Positions 35,901-46,984 of a DNA stretch of 64,000 nucleotides are shown here, one piece after another. The stretch is from Escallonia rubra (lineage: Eukaryota; Streptophyta; Magnoliopsida; Escalloniales; Escalloniaceae), in NCBI GenBank assembly GCA_033065855.1, contig JAVXUO010001493.1:62001-126000 (forward strand), read 5' to 3'. Position numbers and translations under genes: made by a program. Under the pieces are notes generated by a model, which saw only the letters and a list, made by a program, of their open reading frames with translations, searched no databases and had not been told where the DNA came from. Position 1 is the first letter of the stretch. Each line of letters opens with the position of its first letter.

Positions 35901-36212
35901 GGAGTATCTGCCAAGGGACGAAGAGGATTACCTCGGGGAGACTCAAGAGTATTACGCTGGGTGAGCAACGTTTTCGTTGTTCTTCGTTTATTTTGGAGTG
36001 TAGTACTTGTATAGAAGAGAGGTGGTCTGTAATATAATGTTATGTTCAGTCTTTTCACTTATGGACGACTGTAATGTTTAAGCATACTTCCGCTGTTTCT
36101 ATTTGAGGTTGTAGTAAAGCTCTGTTTATCCTTGAGGTATATGTGTTAACTAGCCTGTTTAGCGTTGCGCCCCTTCCGGGGGCGTGACAGGGCCGGCCCA
36201 TTGACATCTCTA
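32913..36212. mobile_element. Non-autonomous hAT element containing a solo LTR
   Basis: The ends tagagttgtcaa and ttgacatctcta are inverted repeats (one mismatch in 12). The flanks are identical 8-bp duplications, attggagg at 32905-32912 and 36213-36220. Subterminal regions are rich in ggcccggccc words (32930-33170 and 34018-34190), as in the hAT at 1359. Removing the solo LTR and its duplication leaves about 1.3 kb, with no transposase. The intact target duplication makes the assignment secure. Confidence 0.92.
34191..36189 (+). mobile_element. Solo LTR with perfect 5-bp TSD
   Basis: The block starts TGTGAGGCCCCGATC and ends GGGGGCGTGACA, 1,999 bp long, flanked by gggcc on both sides (34186-34190 and 36190-36194). 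There is no internal region, so it is a solo LTR left by recombination between two LTRs. A purine-rich leader lies at 34500-34640. A plus-strand block near 35830-35960 resembles the U5-like parts of the other large LTRs in the window. A Ty3/gypsy origin is likely from length and style but not proven. Confidence 0.88.
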
Positions 36213-36220
36213 ATTGGAGG

Positions 36221-37223
36221 TAAAATTTTTGAAGAATCGATTCAGATTAAGGTCCCAGTTTCTGGTTTCATAGTACTCCTAGGGATGGTGCTCCAAGCCA
36301 AAGTGCAATGCTTTGCCCAATACCTTTGTACATATGTTTTCTGCTATTTGGCATTTGAAACGAAGTAGTCTTGGATACCAAAGTCTAGCTCTGCCACTGA
36401 AAGTACATTTAAAAGTTCACAACTTTTTTTGACGATTAGAGCATGTATCCTTTTTGGATTTTTTGTCTAAATCTATTTTGTGAGGGTCAGTTGTGATGTA
36501 ACAGTTATGCTGTTCTAAACGCTAAAATAACAATCCCGCGCATATGCCGAGCAGGTCAACCCTTTGCATACCCTGGAACGGCAGGAGGGGAAGAAAATTA
36601 TATCAAGTTCTAGTTCGTAAAAAATTCTATTGGACTTTTTTGGTTGTATGATTTGTAAAACTAGACATATATCAATTTGGATTCTAGTTTGTAATCATTA
36701 AATTTGGTTTCTTATTCATTGAACACTTCGACTGGTATAGTGTTTCTTTGAAAACTACTTTCCTTTGACTAGAGAGGTATTGAGCTGCCAAGAATAAGTT
36801 GCAACATCGGCTACTAGTCCTTCAAAGAAGGCAGATAGATTTATAGGATATGTAATAGGTGGCTCCAAGTATCAGGAAGGATTGTATGACTTACAGAATA
36901 GCATGACATAGCTAAGTCATGGTAAGACAATTACCGGTAGTTATGCAAGTGTAAGAGACATGAATCCTGTAACTGGAGACGTAAATTTGTATGGAGTCGT
37001 GACATTGTTTGAATTGGATCGTTTCTTTCTAAAGGTAAATCTAGTGGATTATTTTATGTCAAAGCGGATTGGTGTTATGGATGGAAAGAAGGGTTCTTTT
37101 TTTGTCAAAGCGGGCTTCTGCCTAACGTTAAAGAAGTGTTTTTTTTTTCTTTTCTTTTCTTTTTTCGTACAGGGATTGTACACCTTTCTTAAGAGATGCT
37201 TGAAAATAAAGACTCCGCTAACT
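36221..37223. other. Unassigned region, no gene seen
   Basis: AT-rich sequence with short frames only. The frame at 36960-37280 runs through a T-rich stretch and a SINE-like head and has no recognisable domain. No TE boundary was recognised. Confidence 0.35.
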
Positions 37224-37790
37224 CCGAGGGGTCAGCCTGGTGGTCAAGGAGGTATGCTTCCTATCTTAGGCCCGGTTTGACAGGGGCTTTTTTTTCCAGT
37301 CTTTTTTTTCAGTTTTGGAAACTGAAAAAAATAAGAGCGTTTGGTAATCATTTTTTAAACTAAGGCTGTTTTAAAAACTCCAAAAATGAGTTTTTTTTTT
37401 CAGTGTTGGTTTTTTTTTTTTGAGACCACCACCACCTTCCCACCGTTAGCAGCCACCGCCCACCGCCGGCAACCACCTTTGGTGACCACCGCTGGCCGGC
37501 AGCCGACAGCCACCTCCGGCGACCATCGCCGGCCGCCGACAGCCACCATCCACCGCCGGCCACTACCATCGTTGGCCACCGCCACGCCCAACCACTGCCA
37601 CTGCAAACCACCACAAAAAAAAAACTAGGTTATCAAACACCCACTTGTTTTTGTAAAAAAAAAAAATTAAACTGCTTTTTAAAAATAAAAAAAAAATTTG
37701 AAAACTGAAAATCAAAAAAAAGTTTTGTCAAACAGAGCCTTAACTTCTAAAGTTGAAACCTTGGGGTGGCCACTAGGTACCAAGCTCTTC
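37224..37790 (+). mobile_element. tRNA-derived SINE-like head, split by a MITE
   Basis: Joining the sequence left and right of the MITE at 37269-37739 gives a block with a pol III A-box-like gcctggtggtcaagg and, about 35 bp on, a B-box-like agttgaaacct. This is the normal spacing of tRNA-related SINE heads. The body and tail after 37790 were not delimited and no target duplication was found. Confidence 0.4.
37269..37739. mobile_element. PIF/Harbinger-like MITE with TTA TSD
   Basis: The left end GGCCCGGTTTGACA and the inverted right end TGTCAAACAGAGCC form the terminal inverted repeats, followed by T-rich/A-rich inner arms. The flanks are tta on both sides (37266-37268 and 37740-37742), the 3-bp duplication of Harbinger/Tourist elements. 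The middle is CCACCG-rich. It has no coding capacity. Confidence 0.8.
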
Positions 37791-37939
37791 AAATGTATGC
37801 CATTACAAGTTACTCAAAAGTTGTTTTAGGTGCCCCCAACTATCAACCACTATCAATATCAATCGATATATAACTATATAAAAGTCAAGTTTTTCATTGA
37901 AATTCTCAACTATGTGGTTAGCTCTGAGGTTACCTTGAA

Positions 37940-38177
37940 TCTGGTCTCCTAATCCACTTATTATCCATTAAATTTGGACTTCTAATCTGGACTTCTTATT
38001 ATTGTTACAACTAATCTAGACTTCTAATCCCGACCTCTAATTTAGCATATATAATCCACTTATTATCCATTGATTTTGGACTTCTAATCTGGACTTCTTA
38101 TTATTGTTACAACTAATCTGGACTTCTAATTTAGCCTATGTATTATTTTTATAGTTAATCTAGACTTCTAATCTACT
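37940..38177. repeat. ctaatctggacttct minisatellite (left of LINE)
   Basis: Repeats of words such as aatctggacttcttattatt and gttacaactaatct with a period of about 100 bp. The LINE inserted here: the same repeat continues at 43918 on its other side. Confidence 0.8.
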
Positions 38178-38249
38178 TTTTTTTAATCAAGTCCGATGTA
38201 TTGCTAGCAACGAGAAAAAATAATATTTACAGATGAAAGTCAGTTCCTT

Positions 38250-41200
38250 TTTCATCCATCAACAAAAGAGGAAGGTAATGATGTTAAGGAAACTGTACCA
38301 AAACAATTGCTAGCATCTGCCCATGCAACTGGATCATGTGCAGATTTGTTAACACTTCTACTAACTTTACAAAAATCCCAACACATAAAGGTTTTCAGCT
38401 TGTGTCTTGCCTCCTCCATAATTGCAAAACTCTTCCAGTTAGGTGATAGTTCATGGTTGTTCATCCAATCTGCTATTACTTGTGCATCTCCCTAAAAAAG
38501 GACATGGGTGCACTTCTTCCTTGCAGCCAAATTAATGGCTAAGAGAGCTGCCATAGCTTCTGCAGTTTCAGGTTCACTTTCGGGCTCATATTTGGCTTCA
38601 ACTACTACCATCATACCATTGTGATCCCATAGTATCACCGCTTGGACAGATCTTTTTGCTCAATTAGCTGTATCAAAATTAGCTTTGTGCCATTGGAAGG
38701 GTGGTAGGTGCCAAGATAATATGGGGTTGGGGTATGGTGAAGGGGGGAAAAGAGCTTCAACATGGCGCTTAAAATACCAAATAACTTTCTTCGCAATATC
38801 ACCTGCATCAACCGTAATTTTTTGGAAGATTTTTTTATTGCGAGTCATCCAAACATGTTCCATCACAACAGTGGAAAATAAGGTGTACCTTCCTTTGGTA
38901 GCATCTCTAGCAAAGATTGAAAGTTGGGGAGATATAATGAATTCAAGCCATGAAGGGCGAATTAGATTGGGTTCTGCTGGTGAAACTACGGGAGGTGGAC
39001 GGAAGTTGTCCGAAGATACCATCCAGATTGATCGAGTTAGAGGACGTTGAGTAAAGATGTGTTCCATGGATTCCTCTGCCGAATCACAAAGTGGACATGT
39101 AGTGTCAATATTGGGAATGAAAGCTTGAATCTTGAGTCTTGTGGGAAGAATATTCCAAGCAATCCGCCATAAGAAAATTTTGGGATCCGACATTGCTAAT
39201 TTGAAACCTATTCGAGTTTGCACTGATATACGTAGATTTGGCCATAAATTTTCCATTTTTCGAGGGTGTCCAGGCTAAGAAATCCTGGGGTTTAGAAGGG
39301 GAAATTTTGATCTTGAGAATTTCCTGGACGGAATCGGTGGAAAAAATGCCCTGCATTTTCAAATGATTCCAAGAACAGGTATTACGATCAATAATATCGG
39401 CGACTTTGGAACTTTCAAAAGCTGGACCAGGCACAAATAAGGGTTTAAAGTCTTGGATAGTAGGAACCCAAGGATCTTTGCAAAAATCAATGTTTCGACC
39501 ATCACCTACAACAAAGCAGGCTCCTTTTTTTAGTAGGGGAATGCTGGAACAGAATCCTTTCCACAGCCATGACGCCATTTTTGGAGGATTATGCTCCAAG
39601 AAGGGTTTACCTTTCAAGTATTTCGCCTCCATAATTTGTGCCCAGATCTTCCGTGGTTCTGTAATCATCTTCCATCCCAGCTTAGCAATCAACGCTCTAT
39701 TGAATTATTTCATAAGTTTAAAACCTAATCCTCCATTGTTCTTAGGGGCACAAAGGGATATCCACGCTTTCGGGCATAGCCCATGATTTTGGAGTCTCGA
39801 TGCCCCCACCAAAATTTTCTTAGAATTCCATCAATACTTTCGCATATTTGGGCAGGGAGCGCGAACGTTGACATAGCGTATTTCAGAATCGCCATTGCAA
39901 CTGTCTTAATTAACGTACATCTCTATGCTATAGACAAACATTTTGCTTTCCACCCGCACAATCTTTGCTTGATTCTTTATGTGATGGTTGCAAACATTTG
40001 TTTCTTGTTTCGATTTGTAAACATCGGTAATCCCAAGTACTTATCAGTTTGAGGTACTTTTCCAATTTGCATCACACTGCAAAGCTCTCTACTGGTATTT
40101 GGTATAACATTTTTGTTGAAAAAATTCTGGATTTGCTTCGATTTATTTTTTGGCCCGACCAATCCTCATATATTTTGAGGCATTTGATTGTTGTTTCCGC
40201 TTCAGATTTATTTGCCCTGCAAAAAACAATAAGATCATCAGCAAATAGGAGATGTGACACTGCTAGGCTTCCTCTGCTTGCTTTAATGCCATGAAGCTTG
40301 CTTTAGTTTTCTTCTCTAAGGATTAAACGAGTAAGAACTTCTACTCCTAAGATGAATAAGAATGGAGATAGGGGATCACATTGGCGTATTCCTCTACCGG
40401 GCTTGAAGAGATCAATAGGAGCTCCATTGATAAGTGTTGAGAAAGATGTGATACTGATACACTGCTCAACCCATCCAATCCATCGCGGATGAAAGCCTTC
40501 CTTAGAACTTGCAAAATGAAAGGCCATTCCAGCTTATCATAAGCCTTTTCCATGTCAATCTTTATAGCCATGAGTCCATTTTTCTCTTTCTTGTTTCGCA
40601 AAGTGTGCCATAGTTCCTGAACCAAAAGACTGTTATCATTGATTAAGCGATTCCGGACAAATGCAGCTTGTAACGGTGAGATAATGGTATGAAGAACGGA
40701 TTTTAGCCTGGATGCCATGATCTTAGAGATAATTTTGTATGAGAGGTTACACAGGCTAATATGACGATAATGAGATACTGATGTGGGGCTATCCAATTTG
40801 GGTATGAGGGCTATGTGGGAGTGGTTCTGTTCCTTCAGAAGATGGCCACAATTGAAGAATGCCAAAACACTATTGATTACATCCTTTTTTATGGTCTTCC
40901 AATATATTTTGTAAAAAAAACCAGTCATCCCATCAGGCCCCAGTGCCTTATGGGATCCGAATTCGCTAAGGGCTTGGGTTATCTCCTGCTCGGAAGGAAT
41001 AGAACAAAGCATGTGGTTATCAACGTCCGAGATTGAGGGAAGAATCAGATTTTCAAGGTTTGGAGAAATGACAGGCTTTGAAGAAGTGAATACTTGTGTA
41101 AAGTGCTTCATGTAGCATTTGCCAATTTATTTCCTATCAGTGATCCACTATCCTTCATGCTTGACGTAATCCAAAGCATTATGTCTTCTGCGAGTGATGG

Positions 41201-42326
41201 TCGTTAGGTGGAAGAAACGGGTATTAGTATCTCCTTCAGCGATCTTACGATGTCTCGACTTGTCCTACCAAATTGCCTCTTCCCTCATTAATTCCTTGTC
41301 CAGAGCCACTTGAAGATGCATTTCCCTTGTCAGGTTGTTGTTAGTGGGACTATCTGTCTGGACTTTATCAATAGCTTCAGTGATAATTCTGATTTTGGTT
41401 TGAATGTGCCCATAGTGTGTTTGATTCTAGGACTTGAGGGCCTTTCTCGTATTTCTTATCTTCTGACAGAGCTTGAAAAGTGGAGTGCCATGGGTAGGTA
41501 CATTCCAAGCATGTTTAACAATGGTGCCGCAGGTTCTATCTCGGGTCCAACAGGATAGGAATTTAAACGGTTTGGCTTCCGAGAAGTTGTTTCCGAATGT
41601 ATCCAGCATGATCGGGTTATGGTCAAAATTGCACGCAGGAAGGTGTTTTATACTTGCGTTGGGAAAGAGTAGACACCACTGAGAATTTACAATGCCCCTA
41701 TCCAACCTTTCTCTGATGTTTTCCTGTAATGGTCGTCTGTTAGTCCAAGTGAAAAGGTTGCCGAAGAAGCCGAGGTCGATCAAACCTTTTTCATTAATCA
41801 CCGATATAAGACCACCCATGGATGAGGATACAAAAGCCCAACCACCATTTTTTCATTAGCTCTGTAACTTTATTAAAGTCACATATGCCAAGCCAAAGGC
41901 CTGAGAAAGATTCAATAACCTTCGAGAGGTTGTGCCAAAAAAAATATGTTTCTGCTGCATGTATGGGGGCCATATACAACTGAGATCATCCAAGGAGATG
42001 AAGGTGGGTCGGAGAAAACAAGTCCATTGATGAAGTTTGAGGATACTGAGACAATTTCTAAGTCAACTTCTAGCTTCCATGCTAGGCACAAACCACCCGC
42101 TGTTCGGATTGGCTCAACACAATGGTGATTGGTAAATCCAAGAGAAGACATAAGAGAGATGAGAGAAGAAGAGAAGGTTTTGGTTTTCAGAAAGAAAAAG
42201 AATATCAGGAGAGAAGGTCCAGACAAGCCAACGAAGGGCTCGGATTTTTTTCTTCTTTCCGAGCCCCTGACAGTTTCGGGATAGAATTACATTGGTGGCG
42301 TTGGTTAGATTGAAACCTCCTTCCAC
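38250..42326 (-). pseudogene. LINE ORF2 (endonuclease - reverse transcriptase - RNase H), broken
   Basis: On the minus strand from 42326 down there are several domains. An APE-like endonuclease begins with SRNCQGLG and includes LFTWTNRR, a DRG segment and DHNPIML (41430-42326, at least three frames). The reverse transcriptase has a KALGPDGMTGFFYK motif, IDMEKAYDKLEW, a GIRQCDPLSPFLF motif and LLFADDLIVF, the last carrying the two catalytic aspartates (40070-41110). A zinc-binding zf-RVT region has CPLCDSAEESMEHIF (about 39080). An RNase H-like tail lies near 38250-38680. Frame changes occur near 42200, 41980, 41200, 40330, 39680, 39200 and 38660. The protein would be nuclear and act in target-primed reverse transcription. 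Confidence 0.9.
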
Positions 42327-43021
42327 CTTATCAGAGGGAAGAATGGTTGCAAAGGAAGATGAAAAATTTTGATTGTTTTTTCAGAACAGGGGAACAAGGA
42401 TTTTTGGTGTTTAGAGGTTGCTGAGGTGGTTGGGGCCGAGTAGGGCTCAAATTTGATTGTGTTTGTGTTGAGTCAGGATTGGGCTTCAGCTTTTTTTGAG
42501 GAGAGGTTGGGCTGGAGATTGGTTTTTGTTTCAAGTTGGGTTGGTCTGAAAAAGGTTTTTGCTTTTGGGCCTGATTGGGAATAGGCCTTCTTTCAGAGTT
42601 CGTAGGCCTACCTGGGTTTGCACTTAAGACTTCCAGATCATGGGGTAGTTTTAGGTCATCATATTCTTGAGAGGTAGATTAGGATAAGATGGTTTGGGGG
42701 ATAGACATGAGCGGGAATGCTGTTGCCAGGCCTGGCAGATGGTCTAAAAATCAAGGGGAGGTCTATGGATCTAGGACAGCTGGATGGAGGATGTGAGATG
42801 ATTGCCTTGGTATGTGAGCCAGGTTCTGAGTTGTGAGTCTTCTCTGATGAAAATTCGACCGGCGACAGGACTTCTTCAACATTTGTCGTCGAGCACTTCT
42901 GAGGTGTAAACTTTGGCGCCTGCGAATACATATTCGAATGATGTCCTCAGGTTCCTTCATAAGAGGCTCTGATCATAGGGTTATAGAGTCTAATTTCACC
43001 AGCGATTTCCCAATTCGAAGT

Positions 43022-43669
43022 TGGGTCTTAAGGTCTGTGACACCATTTCTTGACATGCCCTAGATATCCACATCCAAAACAGAAATCAGGTAATTTCTCA
43101 TATCAAAATTGGATCCATGAATCATTTTCCCCTTCTTTTTTTTCAGAGCAAGACCATTTGGGAAGTTAGATTCAACATTTACATCCACCTTAAGATGCAT
43201 AAATCCCTTTTCTCCAATCCTGCCTTTATTGGATTCTTCAACCTCCAGAAGGTTTCCAATTCTATTACCAATGACTTCTGCATTTTTCCTTGTCATCTTG
43301 TAAGGACACTTCCTGAATTGATCTATCTGGCGGCCATGGTTGTAATGCCAAATGAGCTCCGATGATAGACCAAGGCCATCTATCCAGTACTCGCTGCAAA
43401 TCTTGGGAGTTATTGAAAATGAATAGTAGTCGATCATCAAGTTCACTGATTTTAAGACTAGAAGATGGGTTCCAAGCTTTGAGAATGGTGTTTTTTACTC
43501 CAGTTTTGTTCAGAGGTTTGTCGTTAATAATTTTACCAACTAAGATGAGATTTTGTAGTGGGTCAAGGGCGATGGGGTCTGATTTAAGAATCAGAGGTTC
43601 TAAAGAGCATTTAAGACGGTTGGTTTGGTCAATAAGATCATTGATGTCTTGATGGTTATGGGGTTGCAT
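43022..43669 (-). pseudogene. LINE ORF1 (gag-like, DUF4283 and CCHC knuckle), frameshifted
   Basis: Starting MQPHNHQDINDL at 43669 (ATG), the frame carries a DUF4283-type region (LLFIFNNSQDLQRVLDRWPW, then IGAHLALQPW). It then shifts frame near 43360 into text with CPYKMTRKNAEVIGNRIG. A further shift is needed to read the zinc knuckle CFGCGYLGHVKKWCH near 43045. ORF1 proteins bind LINE RNA. It is the first ORF of the LINE and precedes ORF2 on the minus strand. Confidence 0.85.
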
Positions 43670-43917
43670 GATTGGGTCGTGGGTTAATGTGGGAGGAACT
43701 ATTTGGAAAGGATATATGGATAAAAAAGATAAGATGGGGGGAAGGAGTAAAATGAAGGTAGGTGAGGAGTAGGGCTTACTTGATGATGGATACCATTGGA
43801 GGAATAGAGGAGGACATATTGTTCTACAGAATGGTAGATCCTGCTACCAGAGAAGAAAAATGCCATCACTGGGTCATGACAGAAACGCCAACCACACAGG
43901 CGTAGATTTCACAACAT

Positions 43918-44005
43918 GACTTCTAATCTACTTATTATCCATTGAATTTGGACTTCTAACCTGGACTTCTTATTATTGTTACAATTAATCTAGAATTCTT
44001 ATTTA
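43918..44005. repeat. Minisatellite continuation right of the LINE
   Basis: The same acttctaatct / gacttcttattattgttac words as at 37940-38177. It shows that one array was split by the LINE. Confidence 0.8.
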
Positions 44006-44012
44006 CTTACTA

Positions 44013-44391
44013 TAATTGACAGGGACAGGTATATGAAGCCCTTGCTATGACTAAGATACTCTGTGTAAGGCTTGAGACTGGTGTCTCCTACTTCTATTTC
44101 TTCTTGCTTATGACTAAGATACTCTGTGTAAGGCTTGAGACTGGTGTCTCCTACTTCTATTTCTTCTTGCTTTATCAATTGGTCTCCTAAATTTGCACCC
44201 AAGTTTTCCTCTGTATAGATTTTCTGGATCTCTTCTTTGGGGGCGTTAGAGATGTGGTGTGAAACAGAAGCAGCCTGCCTCTCCGAACCAGCAGTTTCCT
44301 TATGTGCACTAACAAGGTTTCGAAATTCTTGACTAGAGGCCAGTAACTGATCATAAGCAGCTGCTTTTAGAATTCTCCCTTCAGACATTAA
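44013..44391 (-). pseudogene. Exon fragment of an ABCC10-like (MRP-type) ABC transporter gene
   Basis: The minus-strand frame starts at MSEGRILKAAAYDQLLASS and continues SSQEFRNLVSAHKETAGS, then GDQLIKQEEIEVGDTSLKPY. This matches the linker after the first nucleotide-binding domain of plant ABCC10/MRP14-type transporters, which lie in the vacuolar or plasma membrane. A 63-bp segment (about 44047-44109 and 44110-44172) is duplicated in frame, doubling the EEIEVGDTSLKPYTEYLSH text. The fragment stops soon after KGFIYLSLSII, where the second membrane domain should begin, and runs into minisatellite DNA. It is a gene fragment of about 125 codons, not a gene. A Helitron-type end about 1 kb away may explain its capture. 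Confidence 0.8.
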
Positions 44392-45394
44392 CTTCCATGA
44401 GCGCCAACATTAAAAAGATTAGTTGAACTAGATTAGGCATTGTTAGTCAACCAGTTATTATTGGGATAATAGATATGGAACTAGAAGCTTCCTTTTAAGT
44501 GGAATTACGAGGGAACTTTCTTAAAGGTGGAGAGCGGTAAGCGCATTCTTGGAGTACTAACCAAAATATTCATTACACCATACTAACAACTAAGATTTCG
44601 AATTTTTTGTTGTACATATATGGTTGGGTTCTTAGGTATTTCAATCCTTATTTTGATATCTTTTCTTTTGTCACCGCACTATTCTTTTTAGCGGCAAATA
44701 TGGGCCAAAATGTCAAAAAGGAAATGCTTGAAATAGTCATCCCTAGATGTATCATGTTGGCAGTATTAGATATTACAAAAAAAAAATTAGCCATAACATT
44801 TCCATCAAAGGGAATTTAAGTCAATGAACGAAAAAGTGACTCTAGGAGAATACAATGCCAATTTCCTTATAACGTTCGTCAATTTCCCAATATGCCAATT
44901 TGTTTGTGTAGCACTACGTTAAATAACATGAATTATCTCAAATAACAATTAGATAAAAAAATTGAATTAGCATAGAACTATAAAGAACACATTTAATTGG
45001 TAAAAGGTGAAGTGTAATAGTCAATCCCCAAGCTATCTTGATATGAATATGCAAATATTATTGACTATATTTTTATAAACAAAGAAATGAAGGAGGATAA
45101 TCAACGTTTCAGTGAAACTTGTGATACATTTTTCCGTTAATAGTACTTTTAGACGATAGATTGGTAAATTTGAAATTTAATCTATGATTTTCTTTGTTTC
45201 ACTAAGGAGCTATTGTCATCTTAAGCAGTTAGCTAATTTATTTAAGAAATTCATATACTTAAGTGCTATTTCTTTTTTTCTTTTCTTTTTTTTGGCATTT
45301 AGATTCTATTTCATTATGTGAAAGTGTATGATTAGCAATAACACCTAATTGCATACTATCCCATCCCGTGCATTTGCACGGGTACATTAGCTAG
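44392..45394 (+). mobile_element. Helitron-type 3' region
   Basis: The hairpin cccgtgca-tt-tgcacggg (45365-45382) is followed by tacattag, then CTAG (45391-45394) and T, the classical plant Helitron 3' end. No 5' terminus was identified, so the left limit given here is arbitrary. The ABCC10-like fragment and the minisatellite may be inside the same element. No Rep/helicase frame is present, so it would be non-autonomous. Confidence 0.5.
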
Positions 45395-45698
45395 TTCTAT
45401 TATATAATCCATTCACACAAGTTAACGAAGCAGCTCACAAAGTGGTAATTGTTGGTTCTCATGTGACTATAATCTACCGCATCAACCACATCAAATACAA
45501 AAAGTTCACAAGTATCATGCCCTCAAGTGGATTGACTACCCCCAAATCGTTATATTTCACCTTAAACCCTCTATAACACAACAAAAGATGCACTCTTCTC
45601 GGAGGAAAAATATGAATTATTTCTTCCAAGCTTATATCAAAAGGCTTAAGTACTTTTAATGTTCCTGGAAGTGTATTTACATATTCCACTGCGAACGG
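45395..45698. other. Unassigned spacer with an open minus-strand frame
   Basis: A minus-strand frame of 71 codons (45474-45689) includes LKPFDISLEEIIHIFPPRR. I do not recognise it and it has no context supporting a gene. Nothing else was seen. Confidence 0.3.
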
Positions 45699-46453
45699 TG
45701 TTGGAGTAAAAGAGCAGAATGGAAGAAGAAAAATGAAATTCTATGGCTTGATGCGAGTCTAAATACATTGTCTTTAAGGCGATATATATTTGCCCCCACT
45801 CATTCCGAGTTTGCTACCGGGTTAATGGCAAATCACCTGGGTTAACGGCAAATCACCTTCAGGATTACTCAAACCAACAATCTGCATATAGCAATTCTGA
45901 AGATTCGTTTCAGAATTGCTCTTCAAAATTGTGTATGTAACTGAGAATGAGATATGAGATTCTGAAGTTGGAATGCAAGGAATTAATTAATTCTGAATTT
46001 TCAAGAACTGATATATAGACTAACAGTCACTCTTTCATGAAGGGGCACAACAATTAAAGGCACTACTTCAGAAATAACTGTTATTTCTGGTGCCTTTCCA
46101 GAATTATTTCAAAGTCATCAAAGTGTCACTAAAAATAATTGACTAAACAAAATAATTCTGAAAATTGGTTAAAATATGGGCCGTTAGATCATATATTAAT
46201 CAACGCGCCATATGCGCTCGCGGCAAGCGTGCTAAGTGTGCCCACTAAAACGCACACAATGCCCCACATGGGCACACGCGCGTGAACATTCCCAATCTTC
46301 CCTCCAAAACAATTCAAATGTATGTACCATGTGCTTGCTTATAAGGAGAGAGAACGTTTCTTTTCTCTCCAATGTGGGACAAAGAACAAGACCTTTTGGG
46401 TCTTGAACTTCACTTACAGTACATACAAACACAATAACAATCTATCACCAACA
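45699..46453 (-). mobile_element. 3' LTR of the copia element
   Basis: The plus-strand text runs from tgttggagtaaaagagcaga to caatctatcaccaaca, so the LTR reads TGTTGG...CCAACA on either strand. It is about 85 bp longer than its partner, partly through a local duplication with ggttaacggcaaatcacc (about 45820-45860). The two LTRs are clearly related but diverged, indicating an old insertion. Confidence 0.9.
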
Positions 46454-46984
46454 ATCCCCCACGTAGAGTGTTATGTTCAATCCTCAGTTACGTACTGATA
46501 TTGTCATACATAATAAAGGTATCTCTTGATTTAAACCGTTACTTAGTACAAATACATCAAAACTCTAATTAAATCGATGGTGGAATAAGCTTAAACCTAG
46601 ATTCATTGATATTAGAACCGGATATGTTGCACACATAACGATATCCAATTTCAGTGAGAAATCCACCAAATAAATGATGCATTAATACAGCCATTTGTCC
46701 CATCCTAGACTCACATTTACAAAAGTAAACTCCTAACTTTTGCTAGAAGCGGCTCCACTTCTTATGTTCACATAGGTGAAGTTCCATCCGTGTCCCTGTT
46801 ACTTGAACACTTATACGGAAATTAATTGAACTTCATTAAGAGTTTATAACTCACCCTCTATGTCGTAACAGTCAGCACTTTCACATCCTGGATTGGGTTA
46901 CCAAACAAAATAATTAAGTTCTCCTTCAACCGCTTTCAGTAACTTGTTATTACCCGTTAAACCATAAGACTAGATTATGGTCGG

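Larger units (their letters stand above)
38178..43917 (-). mobile_element. Full-length but decayed L1-type LINE
   Basis: The element is bounded by a 15-bp perfect target duplication gacttctaatctact (38163-38177 and 43918-43932). A short T run at its left end (38177-38184) is the poly(A) tail of a minus-strand element. Content in order on the minus strand is: 5' leader, ORF1 with a DUF4283-type domain and CCHC knuckle, then ORF2 with endonuclease, reverse transcriptase, zf-RVT and RNase H-like domains. This is the plant L1 arrangement. Several frameshifts and stops break both ORFs, so it cannot retrotranspose on its own now. Length is 5,740 bp. Confidence 0.92.

Noticed and set aside
36960..37280. 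106-codon plus-strand ORF as a gene
   Set aside because: It runs through a T-rich stretch and the SINE-like head into a MITE; no domain or conserved motif.
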